A DNA stretch of 8,646 nt from Acidobacteriota bacterium (GTDB lineage: Bacteria; Acidobacteriota; Terriglobia; Terriglobales; Acidobacteriaceae): assembly GCA_021778815.1 (NCBI GenBank), contig JAJYBW010000133.1, forward strand, positions 1-8,646, read 5' to 3'. The first letter of the stretch is position 1. Each line of letters opens with the position of its first letter. Made by a program: the position numbers and the translations under genes. Below the pieces are notes generated by a model. The model ran no database searches, was not told the DNA's origin, and saw only the letters and a program-made list of their open reading frames with translations. This document shows positions 1 to 8,394 of this stretch, one piece after another.

Positions 1-255
1 ATCGAGCTTCTCAAACAGTGCGGCTAAATCGTCCGCGTAGGTATCCATCTCGTTGCCATCCCACGGCTGGCTCGAGCGGCCATTCCCTCGCCGATCATGC
101 GCAATTACTCGATAGCCCAGTTGCCCGAAGAAAAGCATCTGTGCATCCCACGCGTCAGCGGTCAACGGCCAACCATGCGAGAAAACGATGGGCTGCCCCG
201 TTCCCCAGTCTTTGAAATAAATCGATGCCCCGTCTTTTACGGTGATGGTGTTCAT
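1..255 (-). CDS. Alpha/beta hydrolase (non-heme chloroperoxidase/arylesterase-like), N-terminal part only
   Basis: The minus-strand frame from an ATG at 255 stays open for 85 codons to the window edge, so the C-terminal two thirds are missing. The visible part matches the start of the alpha/beta hydrolase fold of the chloroperoxidase/arylesterase type: strand VFSHGWPL with the HGxP oxyanion-hole segment (residues 27-30), then GYRVIAHDRRGNGRSSQPWD (48-67), then DTYADDLAAL (71-80). The family usually hydrolyses esters or performs perhydrolysis and is cytoplasmic; no signal peptide is seen here. The catalytic Ser (GxSxG), Asp and His lie outside the window, so activity cannot be judged and the substrate is unknown. 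A purine-rich GGGGGAAG lies just upstream of the ATG as ribosome binding site. It shares a strand with hppA, but a 279-bp gap with a strong inverted repeat suggests a separate transcript. Family call is firm; specific function is not. Confidence 0.85.
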   Translation of the reverse strand, partial: MNTITVKDGASIYFKDWGTGQPIVFSHGWPLTADAWDAQMLFFGQLGYRVIAHDRRGNGRSSQPWDGNEMDTYADDLAALFEKLD

Positions 256-392
256 CTGAATCTTCCCCCTGATCTGGTGGTGTATGACTCGCCGCCGGGC
301 GCCTGCGCGGAACGGGTAACGAGCTTTGCGGGGCCGATCGGCAAGAAAAGATGTCCAGCCTCCAGGCCACACGCCGCAGGCCTACAAGTGTA

Positions 393-420
393 AGCGCTCA
401 TTGTTACAATCGCTCGAGCG
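393..420. promoter_or_regulatory. Cluster of short palindromes upstream of the hydrolase gene
   Basis: Three perfect short dyads sit side by side: AGCGCT near 394-398, ATTGTTACAAT (400-410) and CGCTCGAGCG (411-420). They lie about 140 bp upstream of the hydrolase start codon, where an operator could be. I could not pair them with a convincing -35/-10 set, so an operator role is inference only. Confidence 0.2.
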
Positions 421-449
421 AGGGATAGGAACGAAATTCTTACCAGACG

Positions 450-500
450 CCGAATGGCTACTTCGATTGCCTCTGAGGAGGGGCTGAAGTAGCCATTCGG
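450..500. repeat. Perfect 15-bp inverted repeat downstream of hppA (possible transcript-end hairpin)
   Basis: Left arm CCGAATGGCTACTTC (450-464) is the exact reverse complement of GAAGTAGCCATTCGG (486-500), with a 21-base loop. It begins about 35 bases past the hppA stop codon, where a terminator or 3'-end stabilising hairpin would lie. Neither strand shows a T-run after the stem, so it is not a textbook intrinsic terminator. It could also be one copy of a dispersed palindromic repeat. Confidence 0.6.
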
Positions 501-534
501 TTGTTGCCGACCATGTCGAAAACCTCTCGGAGAA

Positions 535-3129
<2,595 letters not shown>

Positions 3130-3212
3130 GAAATCCTCCTATAGGACGGCCGAACTGAATCCTGCTGCAAGCGTTTCGCTTGATAAATCTGATGTTTCTG
3201 AAGGAACCACGA

Positions 3213-3221
3213 AGTGTACCA
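3213..3221 (-). promoter_or_regulatory. Candidate extended -10 element for hppA
   Basis: The minus strand reads TGGTACACT, an extended -10 (TGn plus TACACT) with only a weak -35 (TTCGCC at 3240-3235, 16-base spacer). The weak -35 with the CRP-like dyad centred about 42 bases before the expected start site would suit an activator-dependent promoter. It competes with the TTGACA promoter just upstream; the sequence alone does not decide between them. Confidence 0.25.
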
Positions 3222-3240
3222 CCGGGTTTCACAGGGCGAA

Positions 3241-3256
3241 TGTGATGCATCGCACA
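3241..3256. promoter_or_regulatory. CRP/FNR-family-like operator TGTGA-N6-GCACA
   Basis: TGTGATGCATCGCACA differs by one base from the TGTGA-N6-TCACA consensus bound by CRP-type regulators. It lies about 112-127 bp upstream of the hppA start codon. Relative to the extended -10 at 3213-3221 its centre would be near -42, the usual class II activator position; relative to the TTGACA promoter at 3272-3299 it would lie just downstream of the start site. A single match of this kind can occur by chance. Confidence 0.3.
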
Positions 3257-3271
3257 TGCACCCGGGAGGAT

Positions 3272-3299
3272 ATTCTTCGCTCTGACGTACAAGTGTCAA
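3272..3299 (-). promoter_or_regulatory. Candidate sigma-70-type promoter for hppA
   Basis: On the minus strand a perfect -35 TTGACA (3299-3294) is followed after 16 bases by AAGAAT (3277-3272), which matches 4 of 6 bases of TATAAT. Transcription would begin near 3265, giving a leader of about 135 bases before the hppA GTG. Confidence 0.35.
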
Positions 3300-3580
3300 C
3301 AGAAAAAATGCCGTCAATACAGGGGTTCCACACTTTTTCCGAACTCCCCGTGCCTCCGGAACCCGCCTGGTTGGAGCCGGTTTTCCCCTGAACCCGGCCA
3401 AGTTTCACTCCTTCCACACCGCCGCAGCAACATCGCAAGGCCCGGTAATTCGGGCTGCCACGCTGTCGGTCAACCGCCAAAGGCCCCGGAATTCCTGCAA
3501 AAAGGTGGGAACGAAATGGTCCGCACCAGCGTATCTTCGAGGGAAACGCGGCTGGAGAGAAGGATCCAAGGGGGGTCGAT

Positions 3581-4165
3581 ATGTATTGCAGTCAATGTGG
3601 ACAGGCAGTCGGAGCGCAGCCTCATTGCCCGAACTGTGGTGCACCTACCGGAGTCGCCGGGGTGATGCCGCCAACCGTTCCCACATCAGCGCCGACCGGC
3701 TTCCCCCGTATGGTGCCGCTTGCGTATTCGCGCATCGCCCGCCATGTGCAGACGCTCGGCATTCTCTGGATCGTGTTCGCCGTCTATTCCGTCCTCAGCT
3801 GGCTAATGGTGCTGCCCTTTCTTCACATGGCATTCGGCGGAGGAGGTTGGATACGAGGTTCCGATGCCTGGATGATGTCGCCCTTCCATCCCGGCGGCTG
3901 GCTGCTGCACTTCATCGCCATCGTCGTGTTCGGCCGCGCCATTCTTTCGCTGGCCGTTGGCTTTGCCTTGCTGACGCGCCAGCCCTGGGGCCGCGTCTTC
4001 GCCATCGTTGTCGCTGTTCTGACCTTGATCAAGCCCATTCTGGGCACGATCCTGGCGATCTATACCCTGTGGGTGCTGCTGGAAAATTCGGCGGATCAGA
4101 ACTATGGCCAGCTGTCCGCCGAGCGCCATGCGTTCCCCCAGCCGCCGCCGCCACCGCGGTATTGA
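3581..4165 (+). CDS. Small zinc-ribbon membrane protein of unknown function
   Basis: The 194-residue product starts with a zinc ribbon, Cys3-x2-Cys6 and Cys16-x2-Cys19 (MYCSQCG...CPNCG), which should bind one zinc ion in the cytoplasm. A Pro/Thr-rich linker (24-45) leads to a membrane part with hydrophobic stretches at about 57-83, 105-131 and 138-167, the last long enough for two helices. A Gly-rich turn GGGG (86-89) and several Trp and His residues lie between the first two. The tail ends in a proline run (PQPPPPPRY). This layout, zinc ribbon plus a few helices, is common among acidobacterial hypothetical proteins; no specific function is known to me. The ATG follows AAGGGGGG by about five bases, a good ribosome binding site. 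hemB begins 81 bp downstream on the same strand, so co-transcription is possible but not shown. Confidence 0.8.
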   Translation: MYCSQCGQAVGAQPHCPNCGAPTGVAGVMPPTVPTSAPTGFPRMVPLAYSRIARHVQTLGILWIVFAVYSVLSWLMVLPFLHMAFGGGGWIRGSDAWMMSPFHPGGWLLHFIAIVVFGRAILSLAVGFALLTRQPWGRVFAIVVAVLTLIKPILGTILAIYTLWVLLENSADQNYGQLSAERHAFPQPPPPPRY

Positions 4166-4246
4166 CGACAGGCGCGGGCCCAATGGCGCCAGAGAATCGT
4201 CGCCGGTCTATCGCCGTGCGGCCCACGCGGTAGAATCAGACGCAGC

Positions 4247-5236
4247 ATGGATTTCCCTTTGATTCGAATGCGGCGTCTGCGCCGGTCTGAGCCGATGCGC
4301 GCCCTGGTGCGCGAAACCCGGCTGCATCCCGGTGCGCTGATTGCCCCGCTCTTTATCTGCCCCGGCGAAGGCGTTCGTCGCGCCATCTCCTCCATGCCCG
4401 GCATCTTCAATCTCTCGATCGACGAAGCCATTCAGGATGCCACCGAGGCCGCCAAGCTGGGGATTGGCGGATTTTTGCTCTTCGGCCTTCCCGCCACAAA
4501 GGATGAGCAGGCTTCCGGCGCTTGGGATCAGAACGGAATCGTCCAGCAGGCCCTGCGCGCCATGAAGCGCGAACGTGCTCTCGATTCAACCCTGCTGATT
4601 GCCGATGTCTGCCTGTGCGAATATATGTCGCACGGTCATTGCGGCATCGTTCGCGAGACCGCCAACGGAGCACATGAAATTGAAAATGATTCCAGCGTCG
4701 AGCTGATCGCCCGCACCGCCGCTTCCCTCGCTCGTGCCGGGGCGGACATCGTTGCGCCCTCCGACATGATGGATGGCCGCGTCGCTGCGATCCGCGATGC
4801 CCTGGATGTGGACGAGCTGACCGATACCCCGATCCTCTCCTACGCCTCCAAATTTGCCTCTGCGTTTTATGGCCCGTTTCGCGAAGCCGCCGATTCTGCG
4901 CCGCAATTCGGCGATCGCCGCAGCTACCAGATGGATGGAGCCAATCGCCGTGAAGCCATGCGCGAGATTGAACTGGATCTGTCTGAAGGCGCCGACATGA
5001 TCCTGATGAAGCCGGCCATGCCCTATCTCGACATCATCCGCGACGCCCGCGACCGCTTCGACGTCCCCCTTGGCGCCTATCAGGTCTCCGGGGAGTACTC
5101 CATGCTGCGCGCCGCCATCGAGCGCGGCTGGCTCGACCGCGACCGCGCCATTCTGGAATCTCTAGTCTCCATCCGCCGCGCCGGCGCCGACTTCATCGTC
5201 ACCTACTTCGCCCAAACCGCCGCCAAGCTGCTGTAG
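4247..5236 (+). CDS. hemB: Porphobilinogen synthase (delta-aminolevulinic acid dehydratase), zinc type
   Basis: HemB joins two 5-aminolevulinate molecules into porphobilinogen, the first common pyrrole of heme and other tetrapyrroles, in the cytoplasm as an octamer. At 329 residues it has the family's normal length and runs end to end without breaks. The two active-site lysines are Lys202 in SYASKFASAFYGP and Lys255 in MILMKPAMPY. The metal site is DVCLCEYMSHGHCG, with Cys122, Cys124 and Cys132 in the Cys-x-Cys-x7-Cys pattern of zinc enzymes; magnesium-only enzymes have Asp/Ala here. SDMMDGRV (172-179) and the substrate-site arginine region YGPFREAADS (208-217) are intact. The ribosome binding site before the ATG is weak; TAGAAT at 4232-4237 resembles a -10 and would give a nearly leaderless message, though no good -35 accompanies it. 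No other heme genes are adjacent. Confidence 0.97.
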   Translation: MDFPLIRMRRLRRSEPMRALVRETRLHPGALIAPLFICPGEGVRRAISSMPGIFNLSIDEAIQDATEAAKLGIGGFLLFGLPATKDEQASGAWDQNGIVQQALRAMKRERALDSTLLIADVCLCEYMSHGHCGIVRETANGAHEIENDSSVELIARTAASLARAGADIVAPSDMMDGRVAAIRDALDVDELTDTPILSYASKFASAFYGPFREAADSAPQFGDRRSYQMDGANRREAMREIELDLSEGADMILMKPAMPYLDIIRDARDRFDVPLGAYQVSGEYSMLRAAIERGWLDRDRAILESLVSIRRAGADFIVTYFAQTAAKLL

Positions 5237-5283
5237 GATGCTCCCCCGAAATAACGGGTCATCACGCCGAGGCAAAGATTGTG

Positions 5284-5310
5284 TCGTCCCGACCGCAGCG
5301 GAGGGACCCG
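5284..5310. repeat. Short palindromic intergenic repeat (GTCCC...GGGAC type)
   Basis: In the 93-bp gap between convergent genes, GTCCC (5286-5290) pairs with GGGAC (5303-5307) around an inner CCG-CAG-CGG mini-hairpin. The word pattern tcGTCCCgaccgcagcggaGGGACc resembles the dispersed repeats seen between genes in many acidobacterial genomes (forms such as GTCATCC...GCGAAGGAC, recalled from general knowledge). It could end transcripts from both sides, although no T-run follows. Confidence 0.45.
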
Positions 5311-5329
5311 CGTTGTTATATGTCAATGA

Positions 5330-6532
5330 TTACCAAGTCTTCGGCTCATTGGCCGAGGCGATCACGAGGAACTCCTCGGGAACAATCCTTTTGGTCAAGC
5401 TCAATCCGAGCTGGCTGCGAAGAGCATCTTGTAGCGATTGGCGATTGCCCTTGTCCCATTTGAGGTCGAAGTTGTAACGCCCGGTAAGGTTCGTCTCATC
5501 CACGATTTCAGTGCTACCCAGATCGACCCCTATTTTAGCGATCAACTGAGGAATACCCGTGGCCACCCCGGTGAAGTGTCCAGGTTGCGGCAGAAAGCCC
5601 GGAGAGAGTTTGGCGTCGGAAACCTTCATCCGGACCGCGCCTTCCGGAGCAACACGCAATACATACACTTCCGTCGGACGGGTTTCCCGCCGTGTCACCA
5701 GTTGGAAAGTCTCCCACAGGGTCTGCCGGGACAACGATTTTCGCATGTTCTGTCGACCCTGGGGTACCGCCGTGAACAGGTCGTAACGATTTTGGTCGAA
5801 CCAAGCCGGAGCAATAATTCGATCGCCCCGTATATCGTTCGCATATTCGAGCAGCATACGCAGCGTTGCGCCGTAGTAGTTAAATTGGCCGCCGGAGTGC
5901 CATTGCGCTCCGGGACTAAAACCGCTAACCGACGGAATGGCGGCTGGCCGGACCAGGACCTCCAGCAAAGGTGACGGCGCTCCCGGAACCTCTCCTGCGC
6001 CGATGACGACCGCGGTGCTGCTTTCGGGGTTGACTCGAATCGCTTCGCCAGAAATGAGCCGGCCGATCAATCCCGGAGTAACTTGATTGGGATCTGTCAG
6101 GGCCCTCACGATCCCATGCGCGTCGATCAGGATTGTTTGCGGACGTCCCACAATCCCGTACTGCTTAAAGGTAACGCCGTTCGCGTCGATCCCCACCCAG
6201 CCGCGCATCGGCCTTCTTCTCAGGAATGACCGCACGACGACCGGATCCTCGTCGGTGACGGAGAGGAATATGACAGGCCCGTCTTGAAACTGCTTGACGA
6301 GTTCGTTCAGATGCGGAATCGCCGCAACGCATCCGCCGCACCACGTTGCCCAAAACTCAAGGACGACCGACTTTCCCCTGAAGGCTGCGGAGGAAAGTGG
6401 CGTGTCGACAGGGGCTTGCAAAAGCTCCGATAAATTCACCCGCGGTGCTCTCCTTCCAGCCGGAGGGAGTGTATTTTGAGCGAAGCAGCTTATGGAGAGC
6501 AAACAGACGGTGAGTAGAGATTTCAGTGCCAC
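5330..6532 (-). CDS. Exported thioredoxin-like (TlpA type) protein fused to a DUF3738/TIGR03435 domain
   Basis: Residue numbers count from the GTG at 6532. Residues 1-18 form a signal peptide (ALKSLLTVCLLSISCFA, then QN), so the protein should act in the periplasm or outside. Residues about 30-162 are a TlpA/redoxin-type thioredoxin fold: VVLEFWATWCGGC with redox cysteines 65 and 68, and GRPQT with the cis-proline (131). Residues about 190-395 match DUF3738 (TIGR03435), an acidobacterial paralogous family of unknown function: GGQFNYYGATLRMLLEYA, then WFDQNRYDLF, and a closing TGRYNFDLKW...SLQDALRSQLGLSL. The first half likely performs thiol-disulfide exchange; the second is unknown. The frame is open back to a GTG at 6622, but that start has no ribosome binding site and puts 30 extra polar residues before the signal peptide. 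The 6532 GTG has GAGGAT about nine bases upstream. It converges with hemB and diverges from the bicupin gene. Confidence 0.88.
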   Translation of the reverse strand: MALKSLLTVCLLSISCFAQNTLPPAGRRAPRVNLSELLQAPVDTPLSSAAFRGKSVVLEFWATWCGGCVAAIPHLNELVKQFQDGPVIFLSVTDEDPVVVRSFLRRRPMRGWVGIDANGVTFKQYGIVGRPQTILIDAHGIVRALTDPNQVTPGLIGRLISGEAIRVNPESSTAVVIGAGEVPGAPSPLLEVLVRPAAIPSVSGFSPGAQWHSGGQFNYYGATLRMLLEYANDIRGDRIIAPAWFDQNRYDLFTAVPQGRQNMRKSLSRQTLWETFQLVTRRETRPTEVYVLRVAPEGAVRMKVSDAKLSPGFLPQPGHFTGVATGIPQLIAKIGVDLGSTEIVDETNLTGRYNFDLKWDKGNRQSLQDALRSQLGLSLTKRIVPEEFLVIASANEPKTW

Positions 6533-6647
6533 TCGAATTCGATCCTCATCGACGGATTCATGATAACGTGCAATTTTGCCGCGTGGATAGGATAGGAAAT
6601 ACCTCCGAGCAACCACCAACACCTATTTCGCAGTGTTCAAGCCCCAC

Positions 6648-6665
6648 CGTCCAATTTCTTGGACG
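6648..6665. promoter_or_regulatory. Perfect 7-bp dyad in the divergent spacer (possible operator)
   Basis: CGTCCAA-TTTC-TTGGACG is a perfect inverted repeat with a four-base centre. It lies about 116 bp before the thioredoxin-fusion start and 166 bp before the bicupin start, so a regulator could serve either gene. No T-run follows on either strand, which argues against a terminator. Confidence 0.3.
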
Positions 6666-6762
6666 CACGATGGCTAGTTTTGGCTGGTACTTTTAGGAGA
6701 TGTAAATGTGAGGAGGCGGCCAGTCTGAGCGGATTGTTAGTTCTTGATACCAAATTGCATTC

Positions 6763-6792
6763 TCGTAAACTGAGTCCTCCAGTTCCTATAAT
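6763..6792 (+). promoter_or_regulatory. Candidate promoter of the bicupin gene
   Basis: A perfect -10 TATAAT (6787-6792) lies 18 bases after TCGTAA (6763-6768), a weak 3-of-6 match to TTGACA. Transcription would start near 6799 and leave a leader of about 30 bases containing the ribosome binding site ACGGAGGT (6817-6824). Confidence 0.5.
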
Positions 6793-6830
6793 GTTCTGCA
6801 GCGGCGCCAGCCGCTGACGGAGGTTGATCC

Positions 6831-7793
6831 ATGAGCACACTCACCCATCCCGAAACGACGTCCTCAACGCCAGCTACCGGCAAAAGCCCCGAGCAAAACG
6901 CTCTGATGTTTGAGTACAGCTCCGCCGCCGACCCGGTTTCTTCCGGCAGCGTTCCGCCGATTCCCTATGCGGAGTTCGCCGCGGACCTGTACGCTAGTGG
7001 TCCCAGCCGCATCATCCCGCTCGATCTGTCCCATGCGCTCAAGGCTGCCGCCCCCGCGAGCACGCCATCACTCGCCGCCAGCTTTCTGCGCATCCACGCC
7101 GGCGACACGCTGGAGACCTCCGCCAACTCCACCTCGGAGTTGTTTTATGTCATCCGCGGCAGCGGCGTTTCTGCTGTCGGCGATAACGAAATTCATTGGT
7201 CAGCGGGAGATTTCTTTACCTTACCCGGCAGCACCGCGCGGCATCGCGCCCACGAAACCTCCGCGCTCTACTGGGTCAACGATCAGCCGCTGCTCGATTA
7301 TCTTGGCGTGCAGCGCAGTCATCCACGCTTCGCCCCCGCCCATTACACTCGCAGCGAATTGAGCAAAGCGCTGGAGCTGGCCGCCAACGACCCCCAGGCT
7401 GCCACTCGCAGCCGCGTCAGCCTGATTCTTGGCAACCCCGGCTGCATGCAAACCATGACCATGACCCACGTGCTGTGGGCCATGTATGGCTTGATCGAGC
7501 CCAACACCCGTCAACTGCCGCACCGTCATCAGTCGGTCGCGCTGGACTTGATCATCGACGCCAAGCCCGGCTGCTACACCCTGGTCGGTGCGGAATTAGG
7601 CTCCGACGGCTACATCAAGAATCCCACCCGGGTTGACTGGAAGTCCGGCGCGGCCTTTGTCACTCCGCCGGGCTACTGGCATGAGCATCGCAATGAGTCG
7701 GGCGAGCGCGCCTACCTGACCCCAATCCAGGACGCCGGCCTGCACACGTATTTGCGTACCCTCGACATTACGTTTTTCAAGGATGACGATTAG
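6831..7793 (+). CDS. Bicupin protein, gentisate 1,2-dioxygenase-like family
   Basis: The 320-residue protein has two cupin barrels, about 85-158 and 225-300, as in the gentisate 1,2-dioxygenase/1-hydroxy-2-naphthoate dioxygenase-like group. The C-terminal cupin keeps likely metal ligands: His231 and His233 (LPHRHQSVALDL) and His284/His286 in the second motif (TPPGYWHEHRN). The N-terminal cupin keeps the fold pattern (SELFYVIRGSG, AGDFFTLPG) but has TSANSTSE where true gentisate dioxygenases carry the His-x-His that holds iron. Any metal site is therefore more likely in the second barrel, and gentisate cleavage is not assured. No signal peptide is seen; residues 1-40 are Ser/Thr/Pro-rich and probably disordered. 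The ATG follows ACGGAGGT by six to seven bases, a strong ribosome binding site. It stands alone, with no aromatic-degradation genes nearby, and converges with tspO. Substrate unknown. Confidence 0.82.
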   Translation: MSTLTHPETTSSTPATGKSPEQNALMFEYSSAADPVSSGSVPPIPYAEFAADLYASGPSRIIPLDLSHALKAAAPASTPSLAASFLRIHAGDTLETSANSTSELFYVIRGSGVSAVGDNEIHWSAGDFFTLPGSTARHRAHETSALYWVNDQPLLDYLGVQRSHPRFAPAHYTRSELSKALELAANDPQAATRSRVSLILGNPGCMQTMTMTHVLWAMYGLIEPNTRQLPHRHQSVALDLIIDAKPGCYTLVGAELGSDGYIKNPTRVDWKSGAAFVTPPGYWHEHRNESGERAYLTPIQDAGLHTYLRTLDITFFKDDD

Positions 7794-7797
7794 CCCG

Positions 7798-7828
7798 TCG
7801 GCTCGATCACCGATTTCGATTGAGCCGA
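7798..7828. terminator. Hairpin between convergent bicupin and tspO genes (possible bidirectional terminator)
   Basis: TCGGCTCGATC (7798-7808) pairs with GATTGAGCCGA (7818-7828) over 11 positions with one mismatch (a G-U pair in one RNA), around a nine-base loop. It starts four bases after the bicupin stop and covers the last codons of tspO. Neither strand has a clear T-run after the stem, so termination is inferred from position and stem strength. Confidence 0.4.
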
Positions 7829-8304
7829 AAGATTCCCAGGTTCAGCACGGTTGCAAAGCTGACCCACGCCAGGTAGGGCACCATCAGCCAGCCTGCCAGC
7901 GGATGCAGTTCCCAGAACAGCACCATGGTCGCCAGAATGGCCAGCCAAAGAATGCTGACCTCTCCCAGCGCGCCCGCAATCGCATGCCAGCGGAAAAAGA
8001 TCAGACTCCATAGAAAATTCAGCCCAAGCTGAATCCCAAACCAGGCCAGCGCGTACGCACGCAGTCGTGACACCGGCTTGCGCCAGATCATCCACGCTGC
8101 GATACCCATCAAAATGTACAGCGTCGTCCACACCGGCGCGAAGATCCAGTTCGGCGGATTGAACGACGGCTTCTTCAGCCCCGCATACCAGCCGGAAATT
8201 TCCCGTCTGGTCAGCAGGCCAGAAACGACACCCACAAGAACGCAAAGCCCAACCCAGAAGACCAGGCCCGTCAGTGGCGATTGGACGCCAGAAATGTCAT
8301 GCAT
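7807..8304 (-). CDS. tspO: TspO/MBR family tryptophan-rich membrane protein
   Basis: TspO proteins are five-helix membrane proteins that bind porphyrins and, in some organisms, sterols, and take part in stress or oxygen-linked control; the exact role in acidobacteria is unknown. The 165-residue length is normal. Family signatures are strong: GWYAGLKKPSFNPP (38-51), IFAPVWTTLYILMGIAAW (54-71), QLGLNFLWSLIFF (92-104) and VPYLAWVSFATVLNL (142-156). Hydrophobic helices fall at about 12-32, 53-74, 85-104, 112-131 and 136-158, and the protein has 13 tryptophans. The cholesterol-motif position near the end reads LNLGIFRLNR, with Phe where animal TSPO has Tyr. The ATG at 8304 follows GAGGTGG by a few bases, supporting this start. 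It diverges from thrS across a 90-bp gap and converges with the bicupin gene; hemB is about 3 kb away, so a heme link is only suggestive. Confidence 0.95.
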   Translation of the reverse strand: MHDISGVQSPLTGLVFWVGLCVLVGVVSGLLTRREISGWYAGLKKPSFNPPNWIFAPVWTTLYILMGIAAWMIWRKPVSRLRAYALAWFGIQLGLNFLWSLIFFRWHAIAGALGEVSILWLAILATMVLFWELHPLAGWLMVPYLAWVSFATVLNLGIFRLNRNR

Positions 8305-8337
8305 GGAACCACCTCACTCAGGAATCAGGGCCATCGC

Positions 8338-8367
8338 TCGACGGACACCGCAAAAACCACCTATCCT
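8338..8367 (+). promoter_or_regulatory. Candidate promoter of thrS
   Basis: In the 90-bp gap between tspO and thrS, TCGACG (8338-8343) and TATCCT (8362-8367) are separated by 18 bases; each matches the sigma-70 consensus at 4 of 6 positions. The start site would be near 8374, leaving a leader of about 20 bases with TTTAGGA as ribosome binding site. That leaves no room for a T-box leader. Confidence 0.3.
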
Positions 8368-8394
8368 GATATCTGCGATCATTTAGGAACCAAC

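Larger units (their letters stand above)
3130..3580. other. 451-bp divergent intergenic region between hppA and the zinc-ribbon gene
   Basis: No coding sequence or RNA gene is recognisable here. The hppA-proximal half (3130-3300) holds a strong hppA ribosome binding site, two promoter-like patterns on the minus strand and a CRP-like dyad, listed separately. The other half (3301-3580) is GC-rich with only weak imperfect dyads, for example GGGGTTC...GAACTCCCC around 3321-3349 with one bulged base. I found no convincing plus-strand promoter for the zinc-ribbon gene and no known riboswitch core. Confidence 0.5.

Noticed and set aside
3440..3480. Words GCCACGCTG and GGTAATTCGGG that recall a cobalamin riboswitch
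   Set aside because: The conserved B12-box order and pairing stems are absent, and the downstream gene is not a cobalamin gene.
3505..4233. 242-codon plus-strand frame overlapping the zinc-ribbon gene
   Set aside because: It is the out-of-frame shadow of the zinc-ribbon membrane protein, with an Arg/Ala/Pro-rich product and no recognisable fold.
4162..4237. TTGACG (4162-4167) with TAGAAT (4232-4237) as a hemB promoter
   Set aside because: The two are about 64 bases apart and no -10 lies 16-18 bases after TTGACG, so they cannot form one promoter.
5438..5974. 178-codon plus-strand frame opposite the thioredoxin-DUF3738 gene
   Set aside because: Antisense to a gene with clear domain evidence; the product shows no motif.
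6480..6500. Possible lipobox (LSISC) in the thioredoxin-DUF3738 signal peptide
   Set aside because: The -3 position is Ser rather than Leu/Val/Ile, and a normal signal peptidase I site (CFA, then QN) follows at once.
6670..6696. Eight-codon mini-frame (MASFGWYF) before the bicupin gene, as a leader peptide
   Set aside because: It has no ribosome binding site and lies upstream of the likely promoter at 6763-6792, so it would not be in the bicupin message.
7196..7636. 146-codon frame inside the bicupin gene
   Set aside because: Alternative frame of the bicupin coding sequence, with no start signal and biased composition.
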